Assembly (NCBI GenBank): GCA_001939145.1
Contig: LSRX01000167.1
Location: 715,416-779,415, forward strand
Source of the DNA: Symbiodinium microadriaticum
Lineage: Eukaryota > Sar > Dinophyceae > Suessiales > Symbiodiniaceae
Length of the DNA stretch: 64,000 bases
Reading direction: 5' to 3'
The position numbers were made by a program, and so were the translations under genes. Shown piece by piece: positions 48,611 through 60,239 of this stretch. Each line of letters begins with the position of its first letter. The stretch's first letter is position 1. The notes beneath the pieces were generated by a model that was given only the letters and a program-made list of their open reading frames with translations, had not been told where the DNA came from and made no database searches.

Positions 48611-49133
48611 AGGCCCATAAACCATTTCAGGGACACGGCTTAGGGTTTAGGAATTCGAGGCCCCAAACCCCCTAATCCATCATGACTGAAGTTGGACGGG
48701 CTAGCGGAGACGTGCTGCAGCTCTTATGGAGAAAGAGGCAAACCCTAGACCCCTAAGTCCCCTTTTAACCCCCTTGAACCCCATCAATCCCGAAAGCCTT
48801 GACACTACAGTGTTCGTATTCGGGGGCTGTTTCTCCAAAAAGCACGGAAATTAGGGGTCTGAATGATGAGCAATACTGTCCGTAAACCTTCATATGACAG
48901 TAGTATAGAACACCCAACAAACCCTGTTGAGACCCGATACAAAGCTTTCCGAAACATGAAAGGCTCTCTGAAAAAAGTCTGAGACCAAGGCGTTGATAGC
49001 CTGCGCTCCCATACCGGCGAGGCCTCCGCTGAGGGCCTCACAGCAAGCACGGCACGGCTCCTTTACACGTCTCTTTTTTTGGGGGCCTCTTTTGGGAAGG
49101 TTCCGTTTAGCATTGCTTTAATTTTAAGGTCTA

Positions 49134-49245
49134 TTATAAGGGCCTTAATAATTTTATAGTAAGGTTTGGGGTATATTGTACTATAATTCTATCATCATAA
49201 TAAGGAACCCCCAAACCCTATTCCAACTATGAAAGCCCCTACATT
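49134..49245 (+). mobile_element. MITE family G, copy G2
   Basis: TATAAGGGCCTTAATAATTT to AACTATGAAAGCCCCTACAT with GGAACCCCCAAACCC inside. Confidence 0.7.
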
Positions 49246-49249
49246 TCCT

Positions 49250-51400
49250 GAGATCCCTATGAGCCCTACGTCGGTTCTTCGATCGGAGCCTCGAGTTGAG
49301 GGAGATGGATGTGATGGTTTTACCAGTCAGAGGACCGTAGGGTGTATGGAGTTAAGGATGCTCTGGACTTTAGTGTTTAGGGCTTGTGGGATTTAGGGGT
49401 TAGGGTTTAGGGTTTGTGGGATTTAGGTTACACTTGCCGTTGCTGTTTGGCTTGCTCTTCCGAGCTCCTTGAAAGACTGTCGTAGTTGGGCAGAAGCCTT
49501 TCGGAGGTTAATTGGTTTTGGGTTTAGGGTTTAGGGTGTAGGGTTAGGGTTTATAGGGTTTAGAGTTTAGGGTTTAGGGTTTGGCGGTGTCTCATGCCTA
49601 AGAGTTTTAGCTATGTGAAAAGCAACATATCACAACAGTTGTCAAGTTCGCGAAATTCGGGGGTTCCTAGGCTGCCAGGCAGGCTACTACCAGGTTACCA
49701 CCATCTTGGAATGAAGGGCCCCCGAAACCAAACTATATAGCGATGGTCTTCTGGGACCTATAAGCCCTAATGATTGCTTTTGTGGACTCTCTGGGGTACA
49801 AGGCACATGTAAGCTGTGGGGCTGTAGGGGTTTCGGGCTTCGAGTCGAGGATTTTAAGGCTTGACGCTGTAGGCACCCTAAACCCCGAAACCTACAACCC
49901 TGAGCCAAATGGGGACCTGAATGCTTAAGCTGTGGCTTTGGGGAAGGTCAGATTTCGAAGCACTTGGGCTGGAATAGTGGTACGCGGTTGCTTCTTCCAG
50001 GTGTGGTTTGGGAAGCCGGTGTCCCTGCCTTCTTCGAGGCTTTCGTCATGATGTCTGTGAAGCTCGGCGCGGGTTTGCTCCTGAGAGTTCGGAGTTTGGA
50101 ACGGAAGAGTTTAGAGTGTTTAGGGCCACGGTTTTTACGGCGTAGGGTTTAGAGTTTGGGCAGGGTTTGGGTTTAAGTTTAGGGTTCACATTGCAGTTGA
50201 AGGTGCGTACGGCCGAAGAGGGCCTTGAGGAGCATAGGATACCTCAAACCCTAAACCCTATAAACCCATATCAAGAAATTCTAAGGGTACTGCGCCACCC
50301 GATCAACCATGAAGACCCTACATGTCCCTAAACCCTAAACGCCTAAACCCTAAAGCGCTAAACCGTAACCCTAAACCCCAAACCCTAAACGCTAACCACA
50401 CAAACCTCGCCGGGTCTATTTGCAGCTCAGTCTCTGTTCCGCCATGATTTTGCAAAGACCTGCCACGGTTGCGTGGTTCGGATGGGGTTTAGGGCTTATA
50501 GGCTTTGGGGTTTAGGGTTTAAGGTTTATAGGGCTCGGGGTTTAAGGTTTAAGGTTTAGGGTGTTCAGGGTTTTGGGGCCTTAGGGGTTTGGGGGATTAG
50601 GGTTTAGGATTTCAGGAACTTTGCATAGATCTTGACGAAGCAACGCAAAGGTCGCTTTCGAAACTCCAAGCCATCATGCAGTATCTGCATGTGGAGCTCT
50701 GAACCTTGCAAGTTTGGAGCAAAACTCCTTTTTCATCTAAGATACTACGTAGGTCCCTTCGTGCTAAGCTCCAAACCCTAAGAAGAACAAGGCTTCAATC
50801 CGATGTCCACCTCAGAACCCTCTTTCCTGGAGAACGTTGCCTGAGTTCTTTGCCTGCTCCAAATATATCTGGAGATCATACTGTATATCCTTTCTGGTAC
50901 TTATTTTTCATCAAACAGACAGGACCATGAAACTAGGCACCCTTCAAAAGCGGCAGGGTATGACCCTGTAGGTCGAACCTACAGTACAGAGCTTTAGACT
51001 AACAGTGGGGGCATATCCTCCAAACACTGAGCAACTGCACCAAGTTACTGGAACCTTTCATTGAGGTCTGTTATTGTGTGAATCCGAACTTAACGGTATG
51101 TTTCTCTTGCACGAAACGAATGCAGCAAGCTCCGAGGAACCCTGTCGACCCTGCGACACTACCTATGGCAATGGGATTTGCGGAGAGAAGGGAGTTCATA
51201 ATATCCACCTTCTTCGTACTCGCATGAACTTGTAAACCCTACGGCCCTGAGCCCTAAACCATAAGCCCAGAATGCTAAACCCGTCACAAGAACTCACTCC
51301 TCTCACAGGGCTGTGAATCATTCCTCACATCTACAAGCACCCTCCAGCCTATAAGCCTAGGAAGCTTATAAGCACTGCAGTTTAGGGCTTAGGGTTTGTA
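49250..51400. other. heptamer-interspersed DNA, candidate exons only
   Basis: TTTAGGG clusters at 49370-49430, 49515-49590, 50320-50400 and 50480-50620. Coding-like minus-strand frames occur at about 49985-50085 (PSFTDIMTKASKKAGTPASQ; the other strand is equally open) and 50405-50480 (NHATVAGLCKIMAEQRLSCK). A plus-strand frame covers 50706-50930. None is recognised. Confidence 0.35.
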
Positions 51401-51472
51401 GACCTTACATCCCGCCCCTTCCCTCAAGCCCTCGACGGTGTAGGACCTAAACCTACAGCCCAAAGCCCCCAA

Positions 51473-51643
51473 ATGGCGGTGCCTGGCCAGACGGCCTGCG
51501 TTCTCGAACGTTTCTTTGCGGCACGCGGTGGCTTGAGCCAATCCGACGCAAGCAACAGACCGGGTTTTACGGGGACGCTCTTCCGGGATCTATTCTGGGT
51601 TCTTGTATTGACACACTTCGGGGCTTTGCTGTGGTTTTTGTGA
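51473..51643 (+). CDS. small hypothetical protein, 56 residues
   Basis: ATG to TGA, 57 codons: MAVPGQTACVLERFFAARGG... ending in a hydrophobic helix LFWVLVLTHFGALLWFL. It is free of heptamers. The opposite strand is also open for much of this stretch, so coding is uncertain. Confidence 0.3.
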   Translation: MAVPGQTACVLERFFAARGGLSQSDASNRPGFTGTLFRDLFWVLVLTHFGALLWFL

Positions 51644-51919
51644 GAAGGTTTCCATTGTCGTTAACAGATATCGATAAAGTAGGCCTTAAATATGACAGGG
51701 GCCCGAAGTTCGAATAGTATTGGTAATCATTCACGGAAGCTTTCAGGATTCTGCGGTAGGGCTCCTTATAATCCCTATTATAGGTTTTCTATATCATCCC
51801 CAAAACCCTAGACCCTGATTAGGCCGCACCGAGCTCGTGAGAAACCCGTAGTCCCTGAACCCTATACCCCTCCCTCGTCAAGTTCATACGAAAGCCAGAC
51901 AAAAGTTGAGTTTAGAGTT

Positions 51920-52024
51920 TACCTATAGTCTCCGTTGTAGTTCCTTTTTGGGGTTACCTTTTAGGATCCTTAGTATATATTTGGTTAAACCCCAAAAAAG
52001 GGACTACAGTGGAGACTATAGGTA
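51920..52024 (-). mobile_element. MITE family C, copy C4
   Basis: TACCTATAGTCTCCGTTGTA to GTGGAGACTATAGGTA, 105 bp; the centre orientation matches C3. Confidence 0.85.
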
Positions 52025-52144
52025 GGGTTTAAGGATTAGTTATAGCACCCTTAGAACAGCGCATCCACCACTATTTCCAAATCTCCGAAGCCTTCGACCT
52101 CCTTGGGCTTTAGAAAACCGAATACGGCAAAATCCTGTCTGAAT

Positions 52145-52375
52145 CCTTCTAAAGCCCCTAAACCCTAAACCCCTACTGACAACCCTCAACCCTAAACCCC
52201 TAATGACAACCCTATCAACCCTAAACCCTAAAGCCCCTAAACCCTAACTAAACCCCTAATGACAACCCTAAACCCTAAACCCTAAAGCACGTAAACACTA
52301 AACCCCTGATGACAACCCTAAACCCTAAACCCCTAATGACAACCCTATAAACCCTAAACCCTATAACCCCTACAC
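52145..52375 (-). repeat. CCCTAAA tract with repeated TAATGACAACCCT
   Basis: The phrase CCCTAATGACAACCCT (variants CTACTGACAACC, CTGATGACAACC) occurs five times among CCCTAAA units. Confidence 0.85.
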
Positions 52376-52482
52376 ACCCCGAACCTCCGAATCCCGGAAA
52401 GCTCTAAACCGTGAAGCTTCAGGACCCCTAAATCCTGAACCCTAAACCCCTAACCTCCAAACCCCCTGGGTTTACGCTTTCA

Positions 52483-52572
52483 GGACCTCCTTGGGCTTCT
52501 CCTTCATGAAGATCTGCCTTGACTCCACCTTCTCCGGCATAGGAAGTCCTCGGATTTTGCCCAGACGGTTTA
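52483..52572 (-). CDS. candidate exon, charged
   Basis: The minus strand reads GKIRGLPMPEKVESRQIFMK then EKPKEVLKA before heptamers. Very coding-like. Family unknown. Confidence 0.45.
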
Positions 52573-53028
52573 GGGCTTTGGGTTTAGGGCTTTAGGGGTT
52601 TAGAGATTAGGGGTTCAGCGTTTACCGGTTTAGGGTTTAGGGAATCTTTGATTTTGTAAGGAAGCCCACAATGAAGACTTGCGGCGTTTGCGTCATGGGG
52701 TTGTATGCTTTTTTGGGGAGTTGCTAACGCTTGATAGGTTCGCAGAGCTAATTATTGAGGGCTTGATGAGGAAGCATACCTGAGGTCACAACTTAAGATC
52801 CCATCCTTCGAAGTCTACACGCATTGACCGGAAAATAGGTAGTTATCCACTTTGACCAGACATGTACGGCACAGAGCGCGCAGCACAGCGCAGCACAACA
52901 TAATTACTGTACTACATCCCGGAATTGTCTGCACAGACTGCCTGACATTACGGCTCAAGAGCAAAAGGAAGGGCAGGCTCACGGCTTGTCAGTCCGCACT
53001 TAAGATCCTTCGGTAGTTGAGGGTAATG

Positions 53029-53122
53029 TAGGAGCCTGATTCAGAAACCCTGGCCCTCTGACACCCAAAATATTAGGATAAACATTACGTCAGAACCCAA
53101 GGGTTTCTTAATCAGGTACCTA
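53029..53122 (+). mobile_element. MITE-like inverted repeat P
   Basis: TAGGAGCCTGATTCAGAAAC then CCTGG on the left mirrors CCAAGGGTTTCTTAATCAGG then TACCTA on the right; TA at both ends. Single copy seen. Confidence 0.75.
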
Positions 53123-53269
53123 TATCCTAAACCCAGAAGCCCTAAACCCTAGGGCTCTAAACCCTAAACCCCAAACCCTAATCAAAACCATAAAGCCCTA
53201 AACCGTAAGACCATAAAACCCCAAATCCTATTCTCATTATTTGAGGCCCCTATGTTATCTTGGCTACGG

Positions 53270-53440
53270 AAGCTGGCATCGCATGTCCAGGGTGTTCAGA
53301 CGCGTCATTTCAGAGGAAAACCACCACATGGCGATGCGTTTGCGTCTTTTTTCGAGGCTCCCTTCGCATCGTGGATCTTCATTCTCAGGCTGGCGTCTTC
53401 TGGGTTGGCACCATTGACAACTAAGCGTGTCATGGGATCC
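53270..53440 (-). CDS. candidate exon, unknown protein
   Basis: The minus strand reads RLVVNGANPEDASLRMKIHD then AKGASKKDANASPCGGFPLK. Convincing codon look; a GT donor follows SPCG, otherwise TGA. No family assigned. Confidence 0.45.
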
Positions 53441-53617
53441 GATTTGGGCCGTCATGTCAGACTGCCGCCTTTTGTTATCATCCAGAAGGCTCCCCAACAG
53501 TTTCTTGCATTTTGCAGTGTAGGCGTGGACAGTATCTTTATCGAACTTTAGTGATTGTGGCTTGCTGTTTACAGGTTGAGGGTGTTTAGTAGTTAGTAGT
53601 TTGTAGGACTGCAGGAC

Positions 53618-53983
53618 TCATTTTACTCCGAGTCCCTCACTGTTGCGTTTCTTTGGTCGCCGCCCAATCGACGGATATCCCAAGTGCGCTTGCCGACGCA
53701 CGGCTGCGTCTTCACTCCAAGCATGCTTTCTATGAAACCCTGGATGCAACAATGTCGAAGGAAGCTCCTCCAACCCAGGACAACAAGGCAAGGCAAGCAG
53801 TACCATGGCCAGCTTGCTCACCGTCACCACTCTCTCTCTCTGACAGCTGTCCACTTCAAAAAGCCAAAAAAATACAAAAAAAACTCTAAAGCCCTTCATG
53901 ATCAAGCCGGCGAAGGGCCAAACCCAAACCATGACAATCTCAACCCGTCCCTGCTGTGCTCTATTGGCCCACAGAAACCTCAA
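53618..53983 (-). CDS. hypothetical protein, C-terminal part
   Basis: A 122-codon minus-strand frame without heptamers. Its end reads HRKHAWSEDAAVRRQAHLGY then PSIGRRPKKRNSEGLGVK and TGA, a basic tail. The upstream part is hydrophobic (FRVFFVFFWLFEVDS). No ATG at the frame start, so upstream exons are likely if it is real. Confidence 0.4.
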   Translation of the reverse strand: MRFLWANRAQQGRVEIVMVWVWPFAGLIMKGFRVFFVFFWLFEVDSCQRERVVTVSKLAMVLLALPCCPGLEELPSTLLHPGFHRKHAWSEDAAVRRQAHLGYPSIGRRPKKRNSEGLGVK

Positions 53984-54287
53984 AAGACAAGAAAGTCAGT
54001 GACCGACATGTGGAAACCAAGCCTCTCTTGTTGCAGCTCTGAAGAGTATTTTTTGATGCGCTTACATCACGGTGAGGCTGAACCCTGAGGTAATCTTAGC
54101 CAATCCAAACTAACCTTCAATCTGACCGAATGCTAAATCCAACATGTAAAATGTAAACCACTGCATTTCAAGTGCTACAGCTGCTAATCTCCCGTGAACC
54201 TTTTTACCCATCTTGAAATGAACATGTCTACGTGTTGTTTAGAAGCGCACGAGCCTCGAAGGCGCATGAGCATTCGTCCAGATTGAA

Positions 54288-54390
54288 CCCAGAGAACCCA
54301 ATACCCCTTAGTTAAGGAATATACCTTAAATCATAATAATATGGCCCCATAATGGATATTCCTGAATTAAGGGGTATTGGGTTCTTTGGG
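54288..54390 (+). mobile_element. MITE family A, copy A4
   Basis: CCCAGAGAACCCAATACCCC to GGGGTATTGGGTTCTTTGGG, a diverged copy with compensating changes in both arms. Confidence 0.8.
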
Positions 54391-55350
54391 AATGTGCCAA
54401 GTTTTTCACAGCAAGTGACCCGTAAAACAAGCATCGGAGTCCAGAGCACCCTTAAAAGCCCAATAGCCCTACGAATGAGTCCTATGGCATCCCTATAATA
54501 CATTGCCTAGTATATACCGATACAAATCAAACACAGAGTCCGGTTACACACAACACAACCTTATATGACCCTAGCATATACCCCAATTCTACGTCACTAA
54601 GAAAACACCAAACAAAACAAACTCGTGCCTAAGAGCCCTATATGCCCTAAACCCTCAACCCTAAACCCCCAAACCCTAAACCCCAAACCCTAAACCCTCA
54701 CGAGGAATCCTTTAAGGCGTCCGAGGCGCCATCGAGGGGACGGCCCTCCGGATCGAGGATCCTTCCCCGAAGCTCGGCGCTGCACTTCGTCATGAGGAAC
54801 TTCTCCCTGGCATCAACTGCATCGGGTTAAGGAGTTTAGGGGTCAGGGGTTCAGGTTAGGGGTTTAGGGGTTTAGGGCTTCGGGATTTAGGGGTTTAGGG
54901 ATGGGGAACTTGTCCCTGGGGAAGCTTTACATGTCGGTTGCTATCGTGGTATCGGGTTTTATGAGCTGTTTTCTCACGAGTCTGAATGACTAGACTAGGG
55001 TGCTGAGGTGTATGTTCTTGAATCTTATTATAAACCCTAATATGGAATTTATAGGGACCCCACAAATTAAACAGTAGGTTTTGGTAGGTTAAGGTAGTTC
55101 TACAGGGACTCAGGGGAGGTTAATCCTACGGTTCTGGCTTGGGGATTAAGGATCTCAGGGTCTACGGCCTGAAAACTTTGGGTGAGTTTTGCGGAGCGCT
55201 TGGGGTTTGGATGTAGTAAAACTGGGCTGTGAAGCTTGTCGCGCTTCACAGTTAAGGCTTTCTGGATCTTTATGTTTTTTCGGCTGCGGGATCCGGTTCA
55301 GGGCTTACAAGTTTACGGTTTAGGCTTCCTGGAGACTTGAAGATGGAGGA

Positions 55351-55455
55351 TACGGTTGATGATATAACTCCTGCATTACCCATCACGAGGAATATACCAT
55401 AATTCCCATAGTTTCGGGTCCTTAAGGTAATGCAAGATTTATATTATCAACAGTA
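55351..55455 (+). mobile_element. MITE family B, copy B13
   Basis: TACGGTTGATGATATAACTC to TTTATATTATCAACAGTA, 105 bp. The seed heptamer has mutated to TTTCGGG. Confidence 0.85.
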
Positions 55456-55474
55456 TTGAGCTGTGATCTGTGCT

Positions 55475-55550
55475 TCAAAGCGTCACTGGATCTACGGGGA
55501 GTGGTTCCCTGATCAGGATTTCACTGCTTGCATAGCTGGTGACATCAAGA
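55475..55550 (+). CDS. candidate plus-strand exon
   Basis: The plus strand reads KRHWIYGEWFPDQDFTACIA then GDIK. One of the few strongly coding-like stretches on the plus strand. Unassigned. Confidence 0.35.
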
Positions 55551-55644
55551 CCCTGAACCCTAAACCTGTAAACGGTCGGCTAGGATTTTAGGGTTCTGGG
55601 TAGTTTAGGGCGTTCAACTCTGAACCGCCATAAACCAAACCAAA

Positions 55645-55884
55645 CTAAGCCCTAGTCTTAAACCCTTCGTCAACGAGCTCCAGCAGGGCGCGGCCAGCGG
55701 GCCCCAGCATCCCGTACCAGGGGAGTATACATTGCGGCAGCATAGCATGGCAGAGGCTTAGGCGTCCGGAGTCCCGCAGAGGTGGGATTGTGGCAGCGGC
55801 CAGCAGAGCCGGCCTTGGCAGCGCGGTGGGATGTGCCGCAAGGGGACCACGTCCCGGAAGAGCCAGCAGGGGCAGCCAGGCCAC
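55645..55884 (-). CDS. hypothetical protein exon, GC-rich
   Basis: A minus-strand frame of 79 codons ending LPWYGMLGPAGRALLELVDE then GFKTRA and TAG, in a GC-rich block. It begins without ATG, so it would be a last exon. The other frames are also fairly open. Confidence 0.4.
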   Translation of the reverse strand: MAWLPLLALPGRGPLAAHPTALPRPALLAAATIPPLRDSGRLSLCHAMLPQCILPWYGMLGPAGRALLELVDEGFKTRA

Positions 55885-56142
55885 GCCCCCTTAGAACCGT
55901 CCCGGAGCCGCGGAACCCTGGAATTTAGCAGCCTGGGGCCCTCGCAGGGTGGGACGAGGGTCTTTTTGGTCGTGTTTGGCGGGGTAGGCAAGGCTGGAGG
56001 TCGGTTCGGTCCCCGAAAAGTCGAGAGTCGGGTGGTGGGCGGGTTTCGGGTTTAGAGTTTCGTGTTTAAGGGTTCGGCTTTCGGAGTGAAGTTGTTGAGA
56101 GTTGGACTTTCGACACCTCCGCTGAGACCGCTACGCGCCCGA

Positions 56143-56742
56143 CTAGAAACCTTGCGGGAGACGGATACCAAGCAGTTTGGGCCACGACGACACCGTTTGC
56201 AGTTGGGGTCTGTGATCTATGCTTGAGGCTCTTCGTTTCAATTTACAACCAGGATTCAATAAGTTTAAATCCTGGAAGAAGCGCCGCCGTGGATTTTCAC
56301 GTCTGGGCACAAACAGAGGAGCTGAAGTAATGGCAGCTGAAGCTTGCAAGAAAGGCGGCTGTGTGCGTATGTGGGGACCATCGTAGCCACACCTGTTCTG
56401 CACAGCCAAGTCGATCCTGCTCTGTTTCTGCCAGGGTTTCTGGCCTGTCTGAGCTTTTTGAGCCCAGAAAACCACCGGCATCGAGGGACAAGTTGGGCAC
56501 TCTGCATACCCTGTGAGCATGATCCAGCTGCGTTTTGGGGGATCTCTACATGGCATCTCCACGCTCAGGAGAGCCATCGTTGTTGCCGTGCTGTGGTGCT
56601 TAGGATTGGGTTTCGGGTTCAGGGCTTTGGGTTTAGGATTGGCTTCGGGGCACAAACCATGCCAGGAGCCACTCCACCCGCCGTGCTTCGTCGCCAGGCT
56701 CTGCTTCGCCGGCCAGTAGCTGGAGAATCTGAGCAGAATCAT
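56143..56742 (-). CDS. hypothetical protein, 199 codons, partly repeat-derived
   Basis: ATG-started minus-strand frame, one of the longest here. The start (MILLRFSSYWPAKQSLATKH then GGWSGSWHG) and the middle (FWAQKAQTGQKPWQKQSRID) look coding, but residues about 37-49 (PKPKALNPKPNPKH) are translated CCCTAAA. Either an intron removes the repeat or the frame is chance. Confidence 0.35.
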   Translation of the reverse strand: MILLRFSSYWPAKQSLATKHGGWSGSWHGLCPEANPKPKALNPKPNPKHHSTATTMALLSVEMPCRDPPKRSWIMLTGYAECPTCPSMPVVFWAQKAQTGQKPWQKQSRIDLAVQNRCGYDGPHIRTQPPFLQASAAITSAPLFVPRRENPRRRFFQDLNLLNPGCKLKRRASSIDHRPQLQTVSSWPKLLGIRLPQGF

Positions 56743-57042
56743 GTCACTTTTAGATTTTACCTTACCTTAACCTAGCAAGACCTGCTTTTTGTGGGGTCCA
56801 TATAATAAATTCTCTCCTATAATAAAAAACGTGGGTTATGGCAGCTTAAGGTACTCAAGTTCTCCCGAAAGCTCGACACACGAAAGCAAGAAAGTCAAAA
56901 GAACCCCCTAACCCTAAACTTGCCCTAAACCCGTGCAACACATTGTAATTAGTCTTTTCATAGTAAGAAACTCGAGCGTGCAAAAGAGGTGGCAGCTTGG
57001 AAATGCTTTGGGCATCGAAGTTGGGCCTTAAGGGGTCAGGGT

Positions 57043-57147
57043 TTTGGTTGATGATATAAATCCTGCATTACCTTCAGGACCCGAAACTATGGGAATTATG
57101 GTCTATTCCTCAGCATGGGTAATGCAGGATTTAGATCATCGGCCGTA
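57043..57147 (-). mobile_element. MITE family B, copy B14
   Basis: TTGGTTGATGATATAAATCC to GATTTAGATCATCGGCCGTA, 105 bp. Confidence 0.85.
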
Positions 57148-57291
57148 CCCACCCTACAAACCCTAAACCCCAGACCCTTTAACCTTTCAGGTTGACGTAG
57201 GATTCACAAATCCTGGGTTGGCATTCATTAAGGCGTGGGGCTCAGAAATTTCCTGGGGAAGCTTTACAGTTCACAGGGCGCACTTGACTGG

Positions 57292-57395
57292 CTGGTTCTT
57301 AGTAGGGAATGGAGGAATGGGTTATTGGGACTACTATAAGGGACCTTCAGGGACTATCATAGGGATCCATTCCCCCATTCCCTACTAAGAACCAG
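57292..57395. mobile_element. MITE-like inverted repeat O, single copy
   Basis: CTGGTTCTTAGTAGGGAATG on the left is mirrored by CATTCCCTACTAAGAACCAG on the right, 104 bp. The arms are nearly perfect, so it is probably young. Confidence 0.8.
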
Positions 57396-58009
57396 AGAGT
57401 TGAGGGGGATTTCATCCAGGCAGCTGTGGGCAATTCTCGGCTTGGGCTTAGCTTTAGATCTTTGAATGCCCCAACGAGATCCCCAAAGAAAGCTCAAAAC
57501 CCTCAAGGAGCTGTGCTGCCGCGCAGAAGCAATTTGCTTGAGCCATCGTTTGGAGGAACACAGCCGCTTTACTCAAACTGAAGTTGTCGCTGCCTTAGCC
57601 TAAACCCTAAACTTCCGGCTCCCGCATGCTGTCCTACTGAAGGTGAAACTTTGAAGCATAGGCCATTTTATATGCACCAGAGTACAAGCCCACAAAGCAA
57701 TCTTTCTACAGACACAGACACTTCCCAATATGCAATCTCTACCCCCGTGAAGCTCTACTTCATGCATGTTGCTGCTCTGTGGATTGCCTCGTGAGTCCCT
57801 GACATGCAGCCGTTACATCCCAACAGAAATAGAGCCCTAAACCCTAAACCCTGAAACCTAAACCGAGAACCCTAAACCCTGAACCCTAAACATCTAAGAA
57901 CACCCCTTTGGAAGTGAAGTAATATTTTAGTGCTTGCCGATGCTCTTAGTGAGGCTCTACATGTCGAAGCCCTGGCAGCCAAACCCTCAGACAGGGGCCT
58001 GAATCAAAT

Positions 58010-58095
58010 AAGTATGTCAGTATGTATGTATGTATGTATGTATGTATGTAGATTTTCACAGACATACGTACTTGCATACACATAAACAAACACTG

Positions 58096-58125
<30 letters not shown>
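58010..58125. repeat. (ATGT)n and (AT)n microsatellites
   Basis: Seven TATG units at 58020-58048, then an AT run at 58096-58120. Confidence 0.9.
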
Positions 58126-58126
<1 letters not shown>

Positions 58127-58537
58127 CATGCTTTTGCATAAGACCCTGTTAACAGCCTGCTAAAGCAAAACAAAGGCCATTGTAATTGTTGAGGCCCTAT
58201 GTTACTCTGAGATGCCGGCGGCAATGTCTTCTTTCCATGCCAGGAGCACAGCATCTGCCCCACCTCATCTGAGAACAGTTACAGCCCAAACCCGAAGCCC
58301 AAAAAGGTTTAGGGCTTTAGGGCTTTAAGGTGATTAGGGCTTAAGCATAAGCCATCAGCCACAAACCGTAAGCAACTTAACTCCTGCGCCCCTGGCTCTC
58401 ACCCTAAACCCTAAACCCTAAACCCTGAACTTTTACTTTGAGCTCTCACCCTGAAACCCTGGACGGAAAGCCATGGTCCTACAGGGCGCAAGAGCTTGAT
58501 TCCCGGCTCCGGTGGTGTCTAGTCCTATGTTTATACG

Positions 58538-58580
58538 GTTTTACAGGCTATGTTTATACGGTTTTACAGGCTCTGGATGG
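58538..58580 (+). repeat. 23 bp tandem duplication
   Basis: TATGTTTATACGGTTTTACA GGC occurs twice in a row. Confidence 0.9.
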
Positions 58581-58736
58581 TTTTATGAAGAAGCTCTTGG
58601 GGGGTTTATGGTTTCGTGTTACTGGGGTTTCAGGTTAAACTCGGGATGTAATTCCAAGAGAAGGATTCAACCCAAGCTTCAGCGGTGTTGCATACTATGA
58701 GTATCGCGGGGAACCCTATGGAAGAAGATTCCTTCG

Positions 58737-58875
58737 CTTAACGAAGGGGCCTTAATCAATAGAATAGAGTGGTGGGGATATTATACTTTAATAAGAATAA
58801 CAAACATAAATACTAGCACTAAGAAGGGGATCCCCAAAATAGTACTGGTAGTTTTTTTATTCAGGCCCCTACATC
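58737..58875 (+). mobile_element. MITE family G, copy G3
   Basis: AAGGGGCCTTAATCAATAGA to TTTTATTCAGGCCCCTACAT with GGATCCCCAAAATAGTA inside; longer than G1. Confidence 0.7.
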
Positions 58876-59110
58876 AACCCTTAGCGTTAACGCTTCACCC
58901 CAAGTACTGATCACCTGATTGACATGGCATCCGACATCCTGATCCTAGGAGCTTCAGCCACCAGGAAAGTGAATGGAGAGCAAGGAATTGGGGTGCAGGG
59001 ATTGGGGGTTTTAGGGTGTTTTGGGGTTTGGAGCGTTCTTTTTGATGGAACTCCACAGCGCAGCCGGTGACCGCCAACGCAGGAACCGGAATTGTCAGGA
59101 CGGTAAGTTT

Positions 59111-59221
59111 CTAGACCCAAGAGAAACCTAGGAATAAAAAGGGTGCCCTTTTTGGTTTAAAGGACTTTATAAGGGAACCTGAAGCCTAAAAAAGGGAATA
59201 AGGGCCTACTCTGGGTCCTAG
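59111..59221 (+). mobile_element. 111 bp element S, copy S1
   Basis: CTAGACCCAAGAGAAACCTA to CTACTCTGGGTCCTAG, with GTTT on both sides (4 bp target duplication). Identical over all 111 bases to S2 at 63674. It follows a GGTAAG splice-donor-like site. Confidence 0.95.
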
Positions 59222-59260
59222 GTTTGGTTTAAGGGCGAGGCTTCACTTGCCGTCAGCTCT

Positions 59261-59420
59261 GTGAGGAGGCTTGAGGGTGTAGGGTTCAGGGGTTTAGGGT
59301 TTAGGGTTGAGGGGTTCAGGGGTTTGGTTTTCTTTTTTTTGAGGGTGTAGGGTTCAGGGGTTTAGGGTTTAGGGTTGAGGGTTCAGGGGTTTAGTTCTTT
59401 TTTTGAGGGTTTAGGGCTCA
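59261..59420 (+). repeat. minisatellite of GAGGGTGTAGGGTTCAGGGG units
   Basis: Two and a half units of about 63-66 bp, each ending in a T run. Confidence 0.85.
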
Positions 59421-59552
59421 GGGGCTTATTAGAATGTAGAATTGAAAATTTAGGGTTCAGGGGTCTAGGGGGTTAGGGCTTAGCAAGTTTAGTATCGTTG
59501 AACAAACAACAAACCTCACTTCCCGGTTCCTACATCAGTTCTGCACACAGCC

Positions 59553-59879
59553 TCATCCAGCCTTCCCACAAGCTGCGGCTGCCTTCTCGACAAGGACGCG
59601 GTCGGAGGGCAAAACAAAATACTTCAGACTGACATTCTTCGCGACTGCGGCGACTTGGATGTTGAAGCAAGACCTGATCGGTTTAGGGTCTGGGGTACTA
59701 CACTTGCTGCACCTGATCTTGATTCTTACCCCCATCCCCGGTCGTTTCGCCCCGACCCCGACGCCACTTGCGTTTGATACGCTAGACCCTATGAATCCCC
59801 ACTTGCACCTGATTTCTTTGGGCAGGTCGTGCGGAAAGAGGCATGGGTCCAACCGCACAGCTGCCGTGGCAATCTCCAT
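59553..59879 (-). CDS. hypothetical protein with clean C terminus
   Basis: From ATG at 59879: MEIATAAVRLDPCLFPHDLP... to NIQVAAVAKNVSLKYFVLPS then DRVLVEKAAAACGKAG and stop, about 108 codons. Start and end look coding; the middle (DPKPIR) may be a repeat-derived intron. No family recognised. Confidence 0.45.
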   Translation of the reverse strand: MEIATAAVRLDPCLFPHDLPKEIRCKWGFIGSSVSNASGVGVGAKRPGMGVRIKIRCSKCSTPDPKPIRSCFNIQVAAVAKNVSLKYFVLPSDRVLVEKAAAACGKAG

Positions 59880-60131
59880 GTCCAACCTTTGCAAGGGTTT
59901 AGGACCTAAGACATATTGGGCTTAAAGCTTTTTTTTTGTGTTTTTTTCGCGGAGAGCTGCATCGAAACGGAGGACACTCTCTGTTTTTTGAAGACGAGTC
60001 TCGATCAACGACGGCTACATAGAAGGCTAGCCACTCATCTCGTCCATCACTTAACTTCAAACCGTTGCGACTGATTTGGATATCGTCTGAATATTTGTTG
60101 AAGTTGCCCCTTGCGTATCTCTTTGTCTTTC

Positions 60132-60239
60132 CCTAAGGGTCCAAGTACCCAAATAGTAGGGTTTCACGGTCCCAAAACCATTCAGAGGATGGATTTTGGG
60201 ACCTAACACCTTACTGTTTGGGTACTCGGACCCTCTGGG
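60132..60239 (+). mobile_element. MITE family E, copy E3 (intact)
   Basis: AGGGTCCAAGTACCCAAATA to TGTTTGGGTACTCGGACCCT, 108 bp with no heptamer insert. It gives the ground state for E1 and E2. Confidence 0.85.
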